Shown here: piece after piece, positions 1 to 13,069 of the stretch
Position numbering within the stretch: position 1 is the first letter of the stretch
Layout of the letters: each line of letters opens with the position of its first letter
Assembly: GCA_035048495.1 (NCBI GenBank)
Contig: CM068541.1
Span: 17,429,929 to 17,493,928, forward strand
Direction of reading: 5' to 3'
Source: Euptelea pleiosperma
Taxonomy: Eukaryota; Streptophyta; Magnoliopsida; Ranunculales; Eupteleaceae
DNA length: 64,000 bases
Made by a program: the position numbers and the translations under genes
Notes under the pieces: generated by a model
The model's database searches: none
What the model saw: the letters and a program-made list of their open reading frames with translations, nothing else
What the model was told of the DNA's origin: nothing

Positions 1-2560
1 ATTTTCTCTTTCTAGACCTCTCTCTACTTTCCCTCTCTAAAGTACTTTTTCTCTCTTTAAATTGTTTATCTCTCTAGCTTCTTGATATTCACTCAAAAGT
101 GCTTATTTTAAGCAATTATCTTTTTAGCGTTATTGCATTCTTCTACGTAAAATGCTCTATTTATCTACTTTTCTACGTAATAGTCTCTTCTGTTGCGTAG
201 AACACATTTTTTTGGACGAAATGGTATATTTGCATGCATTAAACGTATTTCTGAAAGTCTAGACATTAAGTCGTTCTGATAAAGTCTCATTACGCGCTTC
301 TTCTGTCGCAGGAAACCCCGATGGGACAATTCTCGAGACTTGCGAGCTCACATCGATCAAGAAAGCCCATTATCAAAGCTTAAAGAGCCCACATGCTATG
401 ACTAGAAGATATGGGCCAAATATGGGCTGAATAAGAGGACCAAAAAGCCGGCCCAAAGAACGAAGAAAGTAGGAGAGCCAATGACCAAAAGACAGACCAA
501 AGCGTTTAAAGCCACATGAGTTAGCAAGGAATGATAGTCTACTCTACTAGAGAAGCATGAGGATGGTCACAGTGAAGACCAGGGTTCCAGACCCTCTGCC
601 AATACTTTTATCTCCATTTTCTGATATTTTCTCTCTCCTCCCCTTAATTTTCTCTCATCTCTCCTTATTCTCTCTCTCTTCATCTCTCAGTCATCGGATC
701 TACTGACCTAACCCCAGAACTCCTGCCCATTAGCTCTTGCCCATCTCCTAAGCTATCGAACCGTTGGATCTTCCATCGGACCGTTGGATCATCCATCAGA
801 CCGTCGGATCTCTCTAAATCCATCGGCCTGCCAATCTGGATCCTGATCAAGTCATCTTGTGAGACGATGGACATCATCAATCCATGTGGGCCAGTAGCCG
901 GGCCCATCATCATCGACCCGTTGCCCGACCATTTAGTGGACCCCGTGTATTTTAAAATAATTTAAATTAAATTTTAAAAAAGGGGGGATCCACTAAATGG
1001 GGAAATTCCCCAAAGAAAAGTAAGGTTTTACTTATAAAAAAAAAATTTATTTTTCTTATTTTTTATTTTCGAAAAATCCCTATTTCCATTAAAGGAAATA
1101 GAGAAGCTTTATAAGGGGAAGAGAAGGGTTCGTTGGAACCCTAATCCTCCTCCCATCTCTTTCTCTCCTGCCCCAAAATTGTACCCGATGTTTTCCTCTC
1201 CTCCTTCTCTTCTTTTTCTTCTTTCTCATTCTTCTCTTCTTCTTCATCTTCTTCTTCCTTCTTTTCCTTTTCTCCGGCCGGAGTTCTGCAACTCCGGCCA
1301 CGCGCCTTGCCCTTCTCCTTCTTCTTCTTCTTCTTCTTCTTTCTTCTCTTCTGCCCACGCAGCACCGTCTCTTCCCTCTTCTTCTGCTGTTCTTCTTAGC
1401 AGGTACCGCCCACAGCACGTCTTCACGTGCTACCGGAGTTGCAGGTTGCAACTCCGGTCGCTGTTGCGACCTTCACCGCAACACCACAACTCCACCATCT
1501 TCTCCGTCAGCCCCCTTGCTTCACTGCAGCACCTCCCTGCCGTCTCTTCCCTCCACCTGCAACCACCGTTGCTGCCTCCTCACCTAGCCAGCACCACCTT
1601 TGCAACTTGCTCCGCCCTCCTACAACAACACCAGCAGGTGAAGCTCTCCGGTAAGCTGCTCTTCCTTCCTTCAACGTGCTTGCAACTTAGGTATTTCTCC
1701 TTCTTCTTCTTCTTCAAATCTTCCTTTACCGGAGTTGCAAACTTGCAACTCCGGCCGATCTCTATTGCACATCTCAGCAACCTGCACCATGATCACACTC
1801 ACTATTGCATAGCCTGCAACTCCTCTTTACCATAACACCATCACGCACCAGCAAGCCACCGTCTCCTCCCTGTTGAGAACCACCATACCCTCATCTCCTA
1901 ACAGTGTTGTCTCACGACACTCCTCACTGCTACCAAGCGCTGCCCACCACTTGCTGGCCTCCACGTACCTACAACCGGACTGGTTCACACAGCAAGCTCT
2001 CCAGGCTTCTCCCAAGAGTACCTCTACTTACTCACACGGCCAGAAGCTTGCACTCCCTTCCCTTGCTGCATTCTCACCAAAAGCACGCACCACCATCTCA
2101 GCTTGCTGGTCCATCTTTGGTCTTCAACAGCCACCTATGGCCTGCAAGTTTTCAACTAGACCACCTCTTGACCATGCTCACCAAGGTAGGCACATGAGGT
2201 AGTTTCTCTCTCTTCTCTTAGGTTTCTCTCTCTAGGACCTCTCTCTCTCTCTAGATTTCTCTACCACTTTCTATCTCTCATTATTTCTCTCTCTACATCT
2301 CCATTTTCTCTCTCTAAATTTTACATGCTTTCTAAGTTAGTCTTTACATCACTTTTTAGATAATTGTTAGTTATTGTTATTTGGATTTGTAAGCAACATT
2401 TTAAGTGGATGAATAAAGTTGGAATTGTGTATGTGTTCTTATTTTGATATCAATGGCACTTTCTCTCTCTAAATTCAATGAAGTTTTGAAAATCTACTTT
2501 CATCATTCTCAACTCTCTACCATATCTGGCAACTTCCCGTTATAATCATTCTTTAATATA
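1..2560. other. CT-rich non-genic stretch
   Basis: I see no convincing gene here. Both ends (about 1-80 and 2210-2330) are made of similar TCTCTCT-rich sequence. Positions 760-815 hold about three copies of a 21-bp unit built on ACCGTTGGATC. Positions 1150-2200 are runs of CTT/TTC that give long but low-complexity open frames on both strands (Ser/Leu/Pro-rich on plus, Lys/Arg/Glu-rich on minus), which is composition rather than coding. It may be part of an old LTR element or an untranslated leader, but I found no paired LTR, primer site or protein domain. Confidence 0.4.
1278..1754. repeat. Three CCGGAGTTGCA hairpins
   Basis: The same inverted repeat occurs three times. At 1278-1297, CCGGAGTT pairs with AACTCCGG around a 4-nt loop. 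At 1433-1457, CCGGAGTTGCA pairs with TGCAACTCCGG around GGT. At 1729-1754, CCGGAGTTGCAA pairs with TTGCAACTCCGG around AC. The stem grows from 8 to 12 bp. The surrounding CT-rich DNA is not palindromic, so composition does not explain these. The function is unknown. Confidence 0.7.
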
Positions 2561-2566
2561 CATGTC

Positions 2567-3093
2567 TTAACCTCGAGTGTGGATCGACATCTGGCACGAA
2601 TCCCTATACAACTCTCTCTTATTTTTTACAGGATAAGTGAACCGAAAAAGATACAAATTTTGTTGAGATTAGGGTTTCTAATCTGACGACATGGAAAAAT
2701 CCTACTTTCACTTCTCTAATTGCTTTCCAAGTTAGCATTTGTTTTTATATGATTTGTGTAAACACTTTGATTAATTAATAAATTTGTGTTGAAAATTCCT
2801 TTATTTATTGTGTTTTCATTCTATTTACAGTAATTAGCTGATAAAAGTCTCAACAAAATATTGTTTCAATCTCGATCATATCACCATTCTCACCCTTCTA
2901 TAAATTCTTAGCATTTTCGATTATTCTTGTTTCTTATTGTGCTACCTAACCCCGAGTGCGGACGATATCCGACACGAGCCACTGTGCAAGTCTGCATTTT
3001 TACAGATTAAGTGAACCAAATCGGAGAAATTACAAATATTGTTGAGATCTAGGGTTTCCGTAATCAACGACGCTGAAAAACCCTAATTTCATT
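2567..3093. repeat. Diverged direct repeat, about 135 bp each
   Basis: The segment 2567-2700 (beginning AACCTCGAGTGTGGAT) reappears diverged at 2947-3093 (beginning AACCCCGAGTGCGGAC). Both end in a version of AAGTGAACC, TGTTGAGAT and AGGGTTT. The copies are about 380 bp apart. This looks like an old local duplication inside a repetitive element; no coding content was seen. Confidence 0.6.
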
Positions 3094-3099
3094 ACCGTA

Positions 3100-4370
3100 T
3101 ATGGGTTTCCTTCCTTTTAGATTTTAGATTCGTATTTCAACGTATTTAGAAGAATATTTCGGTCATGGTCTGACTGAAATCCCTTCATGATACTTTTCAG
3201 TCAGAGAAACATTGAATTTCCTCCTCCCAAGTTAAAGGGCACAAAAACCAATGTTTTATAAACCAAACTGATATATAAATCAAAATTTTACCAATTTCGT
3301 TGGACTGTGGTCCAACTGTGGTTTGATATGGTTGGACCGATCTTCATTTATTAAATAATTTTAATATATACAGCTTTAGGTAGATTAGAAATTTTGAGAT
3401 AATAAAATAAGAAGGACAATAGTAAAATGAAAAAATTATAAACATAAAGTACTTTTATTTCTCTTTTTCGCTGTACATTTAGATTCATTTACTGACTTCT
3501 TTGGAACTTCACTGCTTGTGTTTTTCTCAAGTAGAAAGCCTTTAGTCATTTTTATTGATTTAAAATGAATACCAATAGCCTCATAATAATAACGCCTAGA
3601 TATTTTGTTAACTAAGTTTCTTTAACCAAAAGGTAAAACCCGGCAAAAGACGATCATTTTATAAAAATAATTCTATTTTTAATAAAAATAACAAGTTTTT
3701 TCTATATAAATAACTTCATTTTTTCCCTTAAAAATATCCAATATTTAGCTAGAATGAAGCCTTACTCATTTTCCCAAATCCTTCTCTTGGACTAGAGACA
3801 AACTACCCAATTTTATGCATTACATATGGGGCCATTCTCATTTAAAACAGTTCATAAAAATAAGTGGTTCATTCGGTTTTTACTATCAAATAGTTGGTTT
3901 GGTGAAAACCATATGTTCTCTTCAAATTCTCGATTCAGTATGAACCAGATTGATTTGTTGGTCAAAATCCAGTTGGATATGGTGTGACCGCAGTTTGATC
4001 CAGTTTTAGAACACGGAAAAAAATTAAAATAAAAGCACTAGTTAACTCTAGTCATCCTATTTGTACTTTCGAAATTTATTCATGTCAAAAGTAAAAATAA
4101 AAATAAACCCATTAATGCATAGTGACACATGAAATAAGATGAATAATGGCACAGTATGTTGACATATTGCACTACAATTATGAGGTTCAACTTAACTTAC
4201 TACTTAAGGACACTTAAATAACATAAAAACTTTAAAAACCTTGTATTTGAAATTGCTACATAGTAGAGTAGATTTGATCGATGTAATATCAATTACACTA
4301 TTGAATACAATGAAAACTATGATGAGGACCACACAGATCATGATAAGTAATACTGATTGTCAAGATGATA
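3100..4370. other. AT-rich spacer, no feature seen
   Basis: AT-rich sequence downstream of the P450 pseudogene. I see no long coding frame, splice-supported exon or repeat pair in it. Confidence 0.5.
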
Positions 4371-4373
4371 TCA

Positions 4374-4551
4374 GAGCTTATGTAAGATAATTTGAGTACC
4401 ATGTTGGGGTTGAATAGTTAAAATGGTGCAAGGAGCATGGGCATAGGTGGCTGAAAGCTCGAGAGCTTATGTAAGATAATTTGAGCACCATGTTGGGGTT
4501 GAATAGTTAAAATGGTGCAAGGAGCATGGGCATAGGTGGCTGAAAGCTCGA
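4374..4551. repeat. 89-bp tandem duplication at P450 3' end
   Basis: Two nearly identical 89-bp copies lie head to tail at 4374-4462 and 4463-4551, both starting GAGCTTATGTAAGATAATTT. The visible difference is GAGTACC versus GAGCACC. The junction replaces the normal stop after HKL with Ser-Ser and reads on into the second copy. The true TGA survives in the distal copy. Confidence 0.9.
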
Positions 4552-4885
4552 ATGAGAAATGTTGAAGAATCATGGCCAGAACCATCTTTGCTTCAATCAT
4601 AGTAAAGTTTTGCGCGATGCATATCCGTGGGCCCCAACCAAATGGGATGAATGAGACTTGATTTTTTGTTGCCTTTGAGATTCCTCATGAGAATCTCTCT
4701 GGTTTGAATTCTTTTGCATCCTCACCCCAAAGTTCATGACTCTGATGAATGAGGACTGTTAGGAATACGATCTGTACTCCTGCTGGCAAAGTGAATTATC
4801 CTAGTTTCATCTTTTTGTAAGTACGCCGGAAAAGTATAAATAGTGGTGGGTATAATCTAAGAACCTCATACAGAATCATTGTTAC
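4418..4885 (-). pseudogene. P450 pseudogene exon 5 (haem-binding)
   Basis: Begins GTAACAATG after TTGTAG. It carries EVLRLYPP (ExxR), FKPERF and the haem loop [13 protein letters not shown] at 4796-4798 and TGA at 4685-4687 interrupt it. The family C-terminus ILHKL should be followed directly by a stop, but the tandem duplication extends the frame to 4418. Confidence 0.85.
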
Positions 4886-4981
4886 CTACAATGAAGGTTT
4901 CAGAAACTTGTTAGAACTTTGTGTCTCTATCTAATGTTATGTGTATGTGACAAGTACAAAGGAATTGAAAGTAATACCCAC

Positions 4982-5369
4982 AATGTTTATGTGATTTAAT
5001 CCATCAAAATTTGGTTTGCTTTTACCAAAGACTTGCAAGACCTCTTCTCGGGCTCGTACTTGCTACTCTGGATGCATACTCAATACAACCATTGTCCACA
5101 CAAGCAAAACTGACGTTGCCTCCTGCCCAAAAAAGTGGAATAGCTTGCTCTCATCTATAACCTCTTCAATACTCATTCCGATGCTCTTAGAGTTGTCATG
5201 TTCTTGAATCTCTTTAATATTTGATTCCATTAACAACCCCAATAAGTCATCGTTACTGGCCTTCCCCATTTTTATAGCATTCTCTCTTTTATTGATGATA
5301 CCCCTCAGAAGAGCTCGAACTTCTCTTTCAATATCCTTCATCCTATTATTTTTAATTGTTGGAAGAAAC
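4982..5369 (-). pseudogene. P450 pseudogene exon 4, one stop
   Basis: 388 bp, in phase with both neighbours. It encodes [17 protein letters not shown], the I-helix region [11 protein letters not shown], and ends NFDGLNHINI. A TAG at 5063-5065 sits where the family has Trp after HP(E/N). The donor is ATT/GTGGGT. Confidence 0.85.
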
Positions 5370-7038
5370 CTACTGCATTCAATATGTTGGTGAAGGTAAA
5401 GCAGTTGAAGGACGAGGAAACTTATGATATTTAGAACTTGGATCTATCTACATGTACCCTTTTTTTCTTCCTCGTAGAAATGGACAAAAAAAGATCGAAT
5501 TTGACTAAACCTAGGAACCTAGAACCAAATAAATAAATTTTGGTTTCGAGGTTTATTTTGACTAACTGGAAAATAAAAATATTTTGACCAATGTGGAAAT
5601 ATTACATTTTTGTAAAAATGGTGAAAATAATGCAAAAATGATAAAATTTTATGGAAAATTTTGTAGAAAGTATAGGAAATGACAAAATATGCATAAAACA
5701 CACTTATAATCTATCAAGCCATAATATACAACTACATGTAGTATGAAAATGAATGGCCATAACATATTGTAATATGTCGAGGCTAGGATATGATAATCCG
5801 ACAATTAAAAACAATAAAAATGATAGATAAAAGTAATTATAATCGTCAAATTAATATCCAACTTATTACATCCCAAATGTGCATGGATTTGATGTGCATC
5901 GATTTCCTTGATATTTTATAATTTTTTAAAAATTATTAATTTTATTAAATAATTTTTATTTATTTGCTATTAATTATAATAAGTATCATAAATCAAGGTA
6001 TTAAAGAATCCTAATTCACGTACATTAATTTCCAAATATTATGTGTAATTTTAAAAAACTTATCTACTATTAACTCCTAGCATTTACCTAATTTTTTGAA
6101 TTTTTAAATATTTTTGAAAAAACAAATATGAAAAAAATGTAACCCAACTAAGTTGTAGATCAGGCTAAGTTATGAAACATGTAAATAATTTATACATAAT
6201 CATGAATGTTTAGGATGAAAACCAATAAAATTGGTATTTTTCCTAAATTTTGACTTTTCACCTTAAACAATCTTCAATCTGTGCACAAATCTGATGCAAA
6301 TAGTTAGAGCAAATATGGGACTAGGACTGGTTTGCGCTCAAATGGTATGCTTTCTACCTTCGGTCGAAATGTATATTTATACTATTGGTTGCTTGAAATT
6401 TACCATCCATGCGAAATATTTCTATATAAAGTTTTTTGCGAAACATTATATTTTTTGTTGTGCCTATTCAGAAGATGGAAATATTTCAATAATTTCATGA
6501 ATTTTAATTCCTTGCCTACAACACATCTATTGCAATGGTTCTTCATTCTAGACACCAGAAATTGGGGTCAAGTACTGAAGCATTTTAGAACAGACTTGAA
6601 AGAATCTACAGTGATAATGTGCTTTCTATTTACTCTATGAATAGAGAAACATTTTTCTTGTCCACAATATTAATGCTCATACCAAAAGAAAATAATTTTC
6701 ATTTTGGCTGACAAGTTCTTCTCTTTATTTATTGGCTTTAGTGTCAACCATTTATATTCAGCTAAGATTTAGAATTATGAGAAAAGGATAGGGTTATTCA
6801 AGAAATAAAAGATCATATATTAGACATTTCCATGAAACGATTGAGCAGAGAGATCAGTAATTGCATTTCTATTATAGCGAGTGATATTTTTTGCAGTAGT
6901 CTTTTGTTCCATCAATGTAAATTAGTGCATCTATAAGTAATAGCATCAATTTTCCTTAATGGGGAAATCTAAATAATTGAAGTTGGAGTCTACCCAGTGT
7001 GAAAATTAGTTGAACTCAATTAAAAAGGTTATGCATAC

Positions 7039-7282
7039 CTAAATCCTGGAATATATAAGGAATTATTAGCCTGATAGCAAGCTCGGCCATTTCATTTTGG
7101 AGTTGGAATATCCGCTTCCCTTCTTTATAGCTGCTACCAAATGCTGTCCGAGAAATGACATCTCCAGTCAAGTTATGGAGTTCAGGCCATACATCCAATT
7201 CACACGACCCCTATGATGCAACCAACTTTTGCCATCTAGTTATCAACTCGCTACAACTAGTATAGAATGCCGGGAACATCCA
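7039..7282 (-). pseudogene. P450 pseudogene exon 3, stop and frameshift
   Basis: Begins after GATATAG and ends at AG/GTATGC. The reading frame matches CYP72A (CSELITRW, then [23 protein letters not shown]). It carries TAG at 7211-7213 and loses one base near the end. After the loss the family sequence YIPGF continues in another frame and joins exon 4 correctly. Confidence 0.85.
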
Positions 7283-7506
7283 CTATATCAACACCAACGA
7301 AAAAAACCAAGCAATATCATCGTCATGGTTGTATGGAAAGATACAACTATATGTCATGGGTGAAGATAACAGTTACCCGTGACATATAATTGTGTGTTAT
7401 AGTATGTTTTCCTTTTTATGAGATCTGAATTCAGTGGTAATTATTAATAAATCTTTAGGTTTGTTCTTTCATCTAAATATTTGAAAAGATCTTAAAAGAA
7501 AACAAC

Positions 7507-7727
7507 CTTCAACTTCTCTACATGGAAGGCTGGGTTGATAATCCTTCTATGTTTAGCCCATTGTTTACCCTCATAACTTACAAGCCCAGTTATTGTCAGC
7601 TTCCCGAGTGGGTTTGGTTTGGCCTTGGCAAAGTTACTAAACTTGTTAGACAAAACATCCTTTATGAGGTCTGGGTCCATGATAATCACCCTGGGCATTA
7701 CGCCAAACCAAAAAAAGGACATGTTAC
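7507..7727 (-). pseudogene. P450 pseudogene exon 2
   Basis: Flanked by ATACAG and GTTGTT splice signals; 221 bp, completing exon 1 in phase. It encodes the CYP72A stretch that includes FWFGVMPRVIIMDP, NPLGKL, GLVSYEG and WAKHRRIINPAFH (the C-helix WxxxR motif). It is open throughout. Confidence 0.88.
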
Positions 7728-8259
7728 CTGTATATATTGATCAATAAAATATTCAGTTGTTAAAGGGATTATTGAAAAGAACTCATCAGTTAAAGTTCAT
7801 TTCATCATTGGTGAAGATGTTTACCTTAATGAAAACAAACTTTAAAATGTCTATAGTTTTCTTACCTCTATGGATTAATTAATCTATCATGACTTCAAAA
7901 GTCTATAGTTATGTTTATTAAATGTTTTGCATGTTCTTGGTTTAGCAACATATACTGTTAAAGTACAGGTTCTATGACTAATTTCTTATTATATTTTACA
8001 CATACCATTTATTTTTTGATGGTCTTTTGGGTTCTTGATTACATAAAAGTATCATCTTGTGTTAGTGTATAATTTCTCGATTTCATAATTTACTTTCATC
8101 ATCTTGCTCATAAAAACACATTTTCTAGTGATTCATAATTAACCAAGGTAATTCTGGATTTATTTCATACTAGATCATTTTAATTTATTATTTACTTCTT
8201 ATACATGTAAAAATAAATAATATAGGAAAAGGTGCTTTAGAAATTTAAACAATATGATA

Positions 8260-8935
8260 GCAATCCACTAAAAATAACATTTGGTCTCTAAAGAAAAATA
8301 TAGAAACTAGTGCATCTCAACTTGAGTATTCTAGAGTGATATATAGTCCGATTTACATAATGAAATACACTAGACCAAATATATCTTCTAGTATACGTAG
8401 ACTTAGTAGAGAGACTAATAACATATGACAAGATCATTCGGATGCTTTAATCTGCTATGTTACACAATAATGCCAACAGAATTATGAACTCTAATGAATC
8501 TAAATCCATGAGTGGAAATATTTTTACTCTTGGAAGAGCTACAGTGTTTTAGAAGTCTACCAAGTAAACTTGTATTGCATGATCTACTATGGAATCAAAG
8601 TTTATAGCTTTATTTAAAATTGATGAGGACGAATAGTGGTTGACAAATTTCCTAGTAGATATGTCATTATTGCCAGAGCTTGTACATGCTATTTCTATTC
8701 ATTGTGATTGCCAAGCTACTATAATGAGGGCACAACATAATTTATATAATGGGAAATCCTAACATATTTTTTGAAGACATAATATTATAAATTAGCAATT
8801 AAAAGATGTAATCTTAGCTTTAGAAGAGGTGAAATCAAAAGATAGCATATGCTGGCATGTTAACTAAGGGACTAGTTAGAGAGCTAATTCATAGTAAATC
8901 TGAGCGGATATGCTATTGTTATATGAATCACTAAT
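8260..8935 (+). pseudogene. Ty1/copia RT-RNase H remnant
   Basis: Translating across stops gives QLEYSRVIYSPIYIMKYTRP (family: Y..IIGSLMYLM.CTRPDI) and RRLSRETNN. Further on come TCIA-STMESKFIAL, IHCDCQATIMRAQHNLYNGKS and VKSKDSI, the RNase H signature of copia polyproteins. Many stops and frameshifts are present. It lies in intron 1 of the P450 pseudogene and was probably an old insertion. No LTR pair could be defined. Confidence 0.7.
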
Positions 8936-9400
8936 GATAGGATCCCACATATGTGATAGGAAATCAAATCTAAGTTTAAATAAAATTTTGTTTCAATGAT
9001 TGTTGAAGGTATTACAAAGGAGTTCTACTCAATGTCCACCTACTCAATGTCCACCCTTAAGATGTTGTAGTACCATCTATATATAAAGAGAGGAAGTTGA
9101 GTCAGACTCTTAATGCCTATTATCGCTGGTATTACTAGTGGGCTTGAAGATACAAGACACCCTCAATAAAAGCTAGTTCATAGTACATTGATTGGATGAG
9201 GTATAGATATATTAATCAATGACCATGGAATCCCAACCTATGTGACAAGAGATTACAAAATCTAAGTTCAATTAAAAAAAAGTTATTTTAGTGATTGTTG
9301 AGGCTACTACTAGCAGTTTTACTTCATGTACATCGTTAGCATGTTGTAGCACCACCTTAAGAAGTCATAGACTCTTAATACTTGCTACAACTAGCCCAGA
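8935..9400. repeat. Diverged direct duplication after the copia remnant
   Basis: About 8940-9075 and 9225-9345 share a decayed pattern: AATCCCAC..ATGTGA, AAATCTAAGTT, GTGATTGTTGA, then a run resembling ATGTTGTAGTACCA. These are probably pieces of the lost copia 3' region or LTR. Confidence 0.45.
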
Positions 9401-10401
9401 AGACTGGCATGTGGGCGTGCTGGCCAACAGGACTGACTAAGAGAATCCTACATCAGTCAAACAAGCCATTACCATTATTCTAGGCCTACTAGCCTCACAA
9501 ATGGTCCAAATGGACTTTAAAAACAAAGGCCTTTCAGGCCAAGATATTCTTGGGCTTGCCACTCTCAGTCCCAAAGGGCTTCTATTATCAAGTCCATAGA
9601 CCTAAAACCATGTTTATAGGCCTTCCGTCCTACATTCCAATCCAAATGGACTTAAACATTAAGGTCCCATGATCTAGACCATATTCATAGGCCTGTTGGT
9701 CCTCACTTTAGTCCAATTGGACTTTGACAATCAAGGCACGTAGGCCTGAATCATGTTTACAGGCCTACTAGCCCATCAACAGTCTATAAGGACTCAAGTT
9801 AAGGCCATATAAGCCTAAAACCATGATTATAGGGCTCTTAGCCCTCAAAACAATGTGCATGGGCTCAAAGCCAACTTCATGTAGTCCCATGATGAATTTC
9901 ATGTCAAAACATTACGACTCATCAGAACTATACCCATGGGCCCAAAGGCCCCTTTAAATGTAACCAATATTGGCTTCGATGTCCATAGAGGCATCTCAAG
10001 CTACAAGGATGCAACCCGCCTCACATTGGCCTCACATTCCCTTGGTACAAGGCATGATTACAGGCATAAGAGCCTAAAAGGTCAAGCTGCCTCAAAAGAG
10101 GCATTATCTATTCATCATGAGAACATCACTATCGTCCATGATTGAGTGACGATTGGTCGAGTCTATTTGTGGTTAAGTGAAGGCTATCTGAACCTCATAC
10201 TAATCCAAGTCCACCTATGGTTAAGTGAAGGCACTTTGAACCTCGAGATAACCTAAGTAGGAATAAAAGGGTGGTCCTTTGTATAAATAAAGGATGTAAT
10301 TACGGGTGTCCATCACCTTGAATGGGTCATCACCACATCAACAAAAAACCCACGTGGCACGTAGAATGACAAAAACACGGAAGCGACATTCCCGCGATAC
10401 A
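9390..10401 (+). repeat. Probable 5' LTR of a decayed gypsy element
   Basis: The 3' part (about 10130-10401) matches 18330-18623: GATTGGTCGAGTCTA, TGTGGTTAAGTGAAGG, GTGTCCATCACCTTGAAT, CGACATTCCC and a terminal ATACA. The 5' part shares AGGCCTGCTGG-like runs with the second copy. The left boundary is not clear. A gag remnant lies just downstream, which supports an LTR. Confidence 0.5.
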
Positions 10402-10530
10402 TGTTTTTGGTACACCCGATGGGACCCATTTTCGCTTTCATTTCCTAACTTTTTGTCAACTTATTCAATGACATGCTTTCTAGCAGGTATTTATAGGTAC
10501 TTGCAAGCATTCCACACACATTCACAATTT

Positions 10531-13060
10531 GCAATGGCTCCAATCAACTTCAAGAAGCTTTGTGAGCTCACTAGAGACGGTATGCTCAAGTCTCTGAAGA
10601 AGTTGAGAACCACCACAAAGGTGGTCGCCAATGTCACAACCTTCCCCGCCTCGGATTCAAATTTGGCAATCAAGCCCAAGCTCGCTATATTCTGGCAAAG
10701 AACTCTAAGCCCACAGCTCCGACCTCCAAGGTCACTATGGCACCATGTGCCACCCCTTCCCCTAAGGTGGATTTGACACTGACTAAGGGAAGTACAACCT
10801 CAATGGCCACTACCAACACTGCTTCAGCTTCCATGGCTAATAACCAAATAAGTCATGTTATGTTGTCACTACCACATTCGGGTATGTCATCACGTTGACA
10901 CATCCTACTAATCCTAAGATGTTGCCTAATAATGCCCCCACACAACAATGCACTCATGGCCTTTGGTACTTTCCGAAGCCGTCGTGACTAAAGTTGTTCC
11001 GATCATGATGGTTAGCAAGGGCAAATTCCCTGCCATCTCCCCTAAGAAGAAAGAGTCAACTCCGCCCTCGATCAATTCACATATTGCGAAGAGGACTCAT
11101 AATCAATTGGCCAAGACCATCCAGGACAAGAAAGACTTGGCCAATTTATGACAAAATCTCCAAGTTCGAGAATCGGCTCCATATTAGAAATCACCAACTC
11201 AATGTTTGGTATTAAAATTGATGATTCAGCTCCTAAGTGAACATCATCATTTGGATCATCTCCGTCAAAGCCTCTGAAGATACCATGGGTTGAGCCCAAT
11301 CTACCAGGAGCATCTATCAATCCTCTAGCCACTTTCACTGTCGAACAATCTCGAAAGGCCAAAAGTGGTATGGAAGCAAAGAAATGGGCATTCTTTGACA
11401 GCTATGTCTTCGCCAAAAATGGCCAAATGCCTACCTCTGATGAAATAGTTTCATACGAAACTCCAGTCCCATTTGGGCCCATCACCCGATCCAAGGCCAA
11501 GCAGCTCGAACAAAAGGGCAATGACGTTATGATCAACCAATCTTTGAGCTCTCCAAGCAGGAAGGATTCTCCGTTCACAAAAATTATATCAAATTCCCTT
11601 TTTTAGAGATTTCCCAATAAACATCGAAGAAGACTTCCTCTTGTTGGGATCCACGACATCCCCCACATCATCGGTCTGTTCTCAATCTCCAACCAACATA
11701 ATGCTAGTTATGGCCGATGGCACAGAATCCATGGCCTCATTCAAAGAGTGTCTCAACGAGATGCTGAGATAGCATCTCTTGCAGCTTTGTTGTCCACCCA
11801 AGCCAACCTTAACTCTCAGGCACACGCCTAAGCGGCCAAGAAGCCACAAGTACCACCACAGCCACCATCTCCTCCTGCCACACTTACAATGACACAAGTA
11901 GACATTGAGACACGAATCATGAAAGGGATCTGACTTAACCATGCCTACAACACTTCCAGTTCTAGTATTCAGGAATCCTTATCCGCCTAAGTACAACCAA
12001 GTGCCCTTCTCCTCAGGCTAACAAAAGCCAAACTTCCAGAAGTTCAACGACACTAACACAGCCCAGGAACATCTAGCGCACTTCTACTCAGCTTATGAGG
12101 AATCCAACAGATCAGATGCTTTGCTATTGAGCTAATTTGTCCAATCTCTGTTAGGACCCACCTTCACTTGGTACTCTCAACTGGTCCCAACCTCTATCGC
12201 AGCATGAGAAGAAATGCAATTGAGATTCCTCGCTCAATATGTGAACGTTACCAATAAGTTGAGCATCATGGAATTCACCATCATGAAGCAAATGCCTTTT
12301 GAAAAGTCCACCTATTTCATCAATAGGTGCAAAACCTAACTCCACATTGCACAAAGAAGATCTCTGAGCAATCATTCGTGGAGACCTACACCAGCAACCT
12401 CAACCCACACGTGGCTATGCAGGTGGGTGCAACCAAACTGCACTTCTTTGATGCTCTAATCATGAAGGCTAATATTGTCGAGACCCGAATGGCGCATCTC
12501 GCATCCAATTCTAATTCCTCTCGTCCAATAAAGTCTGAAAAGACAAAGGCACAAGAAATGATGCTTGTGACCACTAGCTCGAAGGAGGATCAAATCAAAA
12601 CAAGGGTAATGGTAAAGGAAAGTGGAATGATAAAGATAAATCCTCGTCTCTCATGGAGGAGAGAAAATATTCATTCCCCAATATTGAAGTTGGGTCTATA
12701 TTGATGGATCTACTCAAAAAGGACCTCCTCGCCTTGCCATAACCTAAAAGGCCTGAAGAATTCGACGATATAGATGATCCAAAGTACCGTCGATTCAATA
12801 GAATGATCAATCGTCCTACTAAGGACTGCTTCATCCTGAATGATAAGATCTAGGTCTAATGGACAAAGACATGATCAAATTGTTTTAATGTACCGGTAAC
12901 AAACTCGTAGTGACAACAAACACAATAACTTTTGGCAATCTACCACTGGTACCATTTACTACAAGCTTGCCTTGCGTGCCAACCATCAACTTACCCTCAT
13001 ACGCGGTTGTTATAGAGATAAAGGTTGACAATGAAAAGAAATTATTTTGGCATACCAGGC
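10531..13060 (+). pseudogene. Ty3/gypsy gag pseudogene
   Basis: Pieces in several frames resemble plant gypsy gag: PFGPITRSKAKQLEQKG near 11490, then KFNDTNTAQEHLAHFYSAYEE, FVQSLLGPTFTWYSQLVPTSI and RFLAQYVNV near 12030-12240 (the Retrotrans_gag core), then ETYTSNLNPHVAMQVGAT near 12380. Stops and frameshifts occur throughout. No protease, RT or integrase follows, because the body is cut off near 13070 by unrelated AT-rich sequence. Confidence 0.7.
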
Positions 13061-13069
13061 ATCAACTCA

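Noticed and set aside
1089..2202. Long open frames on both strands in CT-rich DNA
   Set aside because: Low-complexity Ser/Leu or Lys/Arg runs on opposite strands with no domain; composition explains them.
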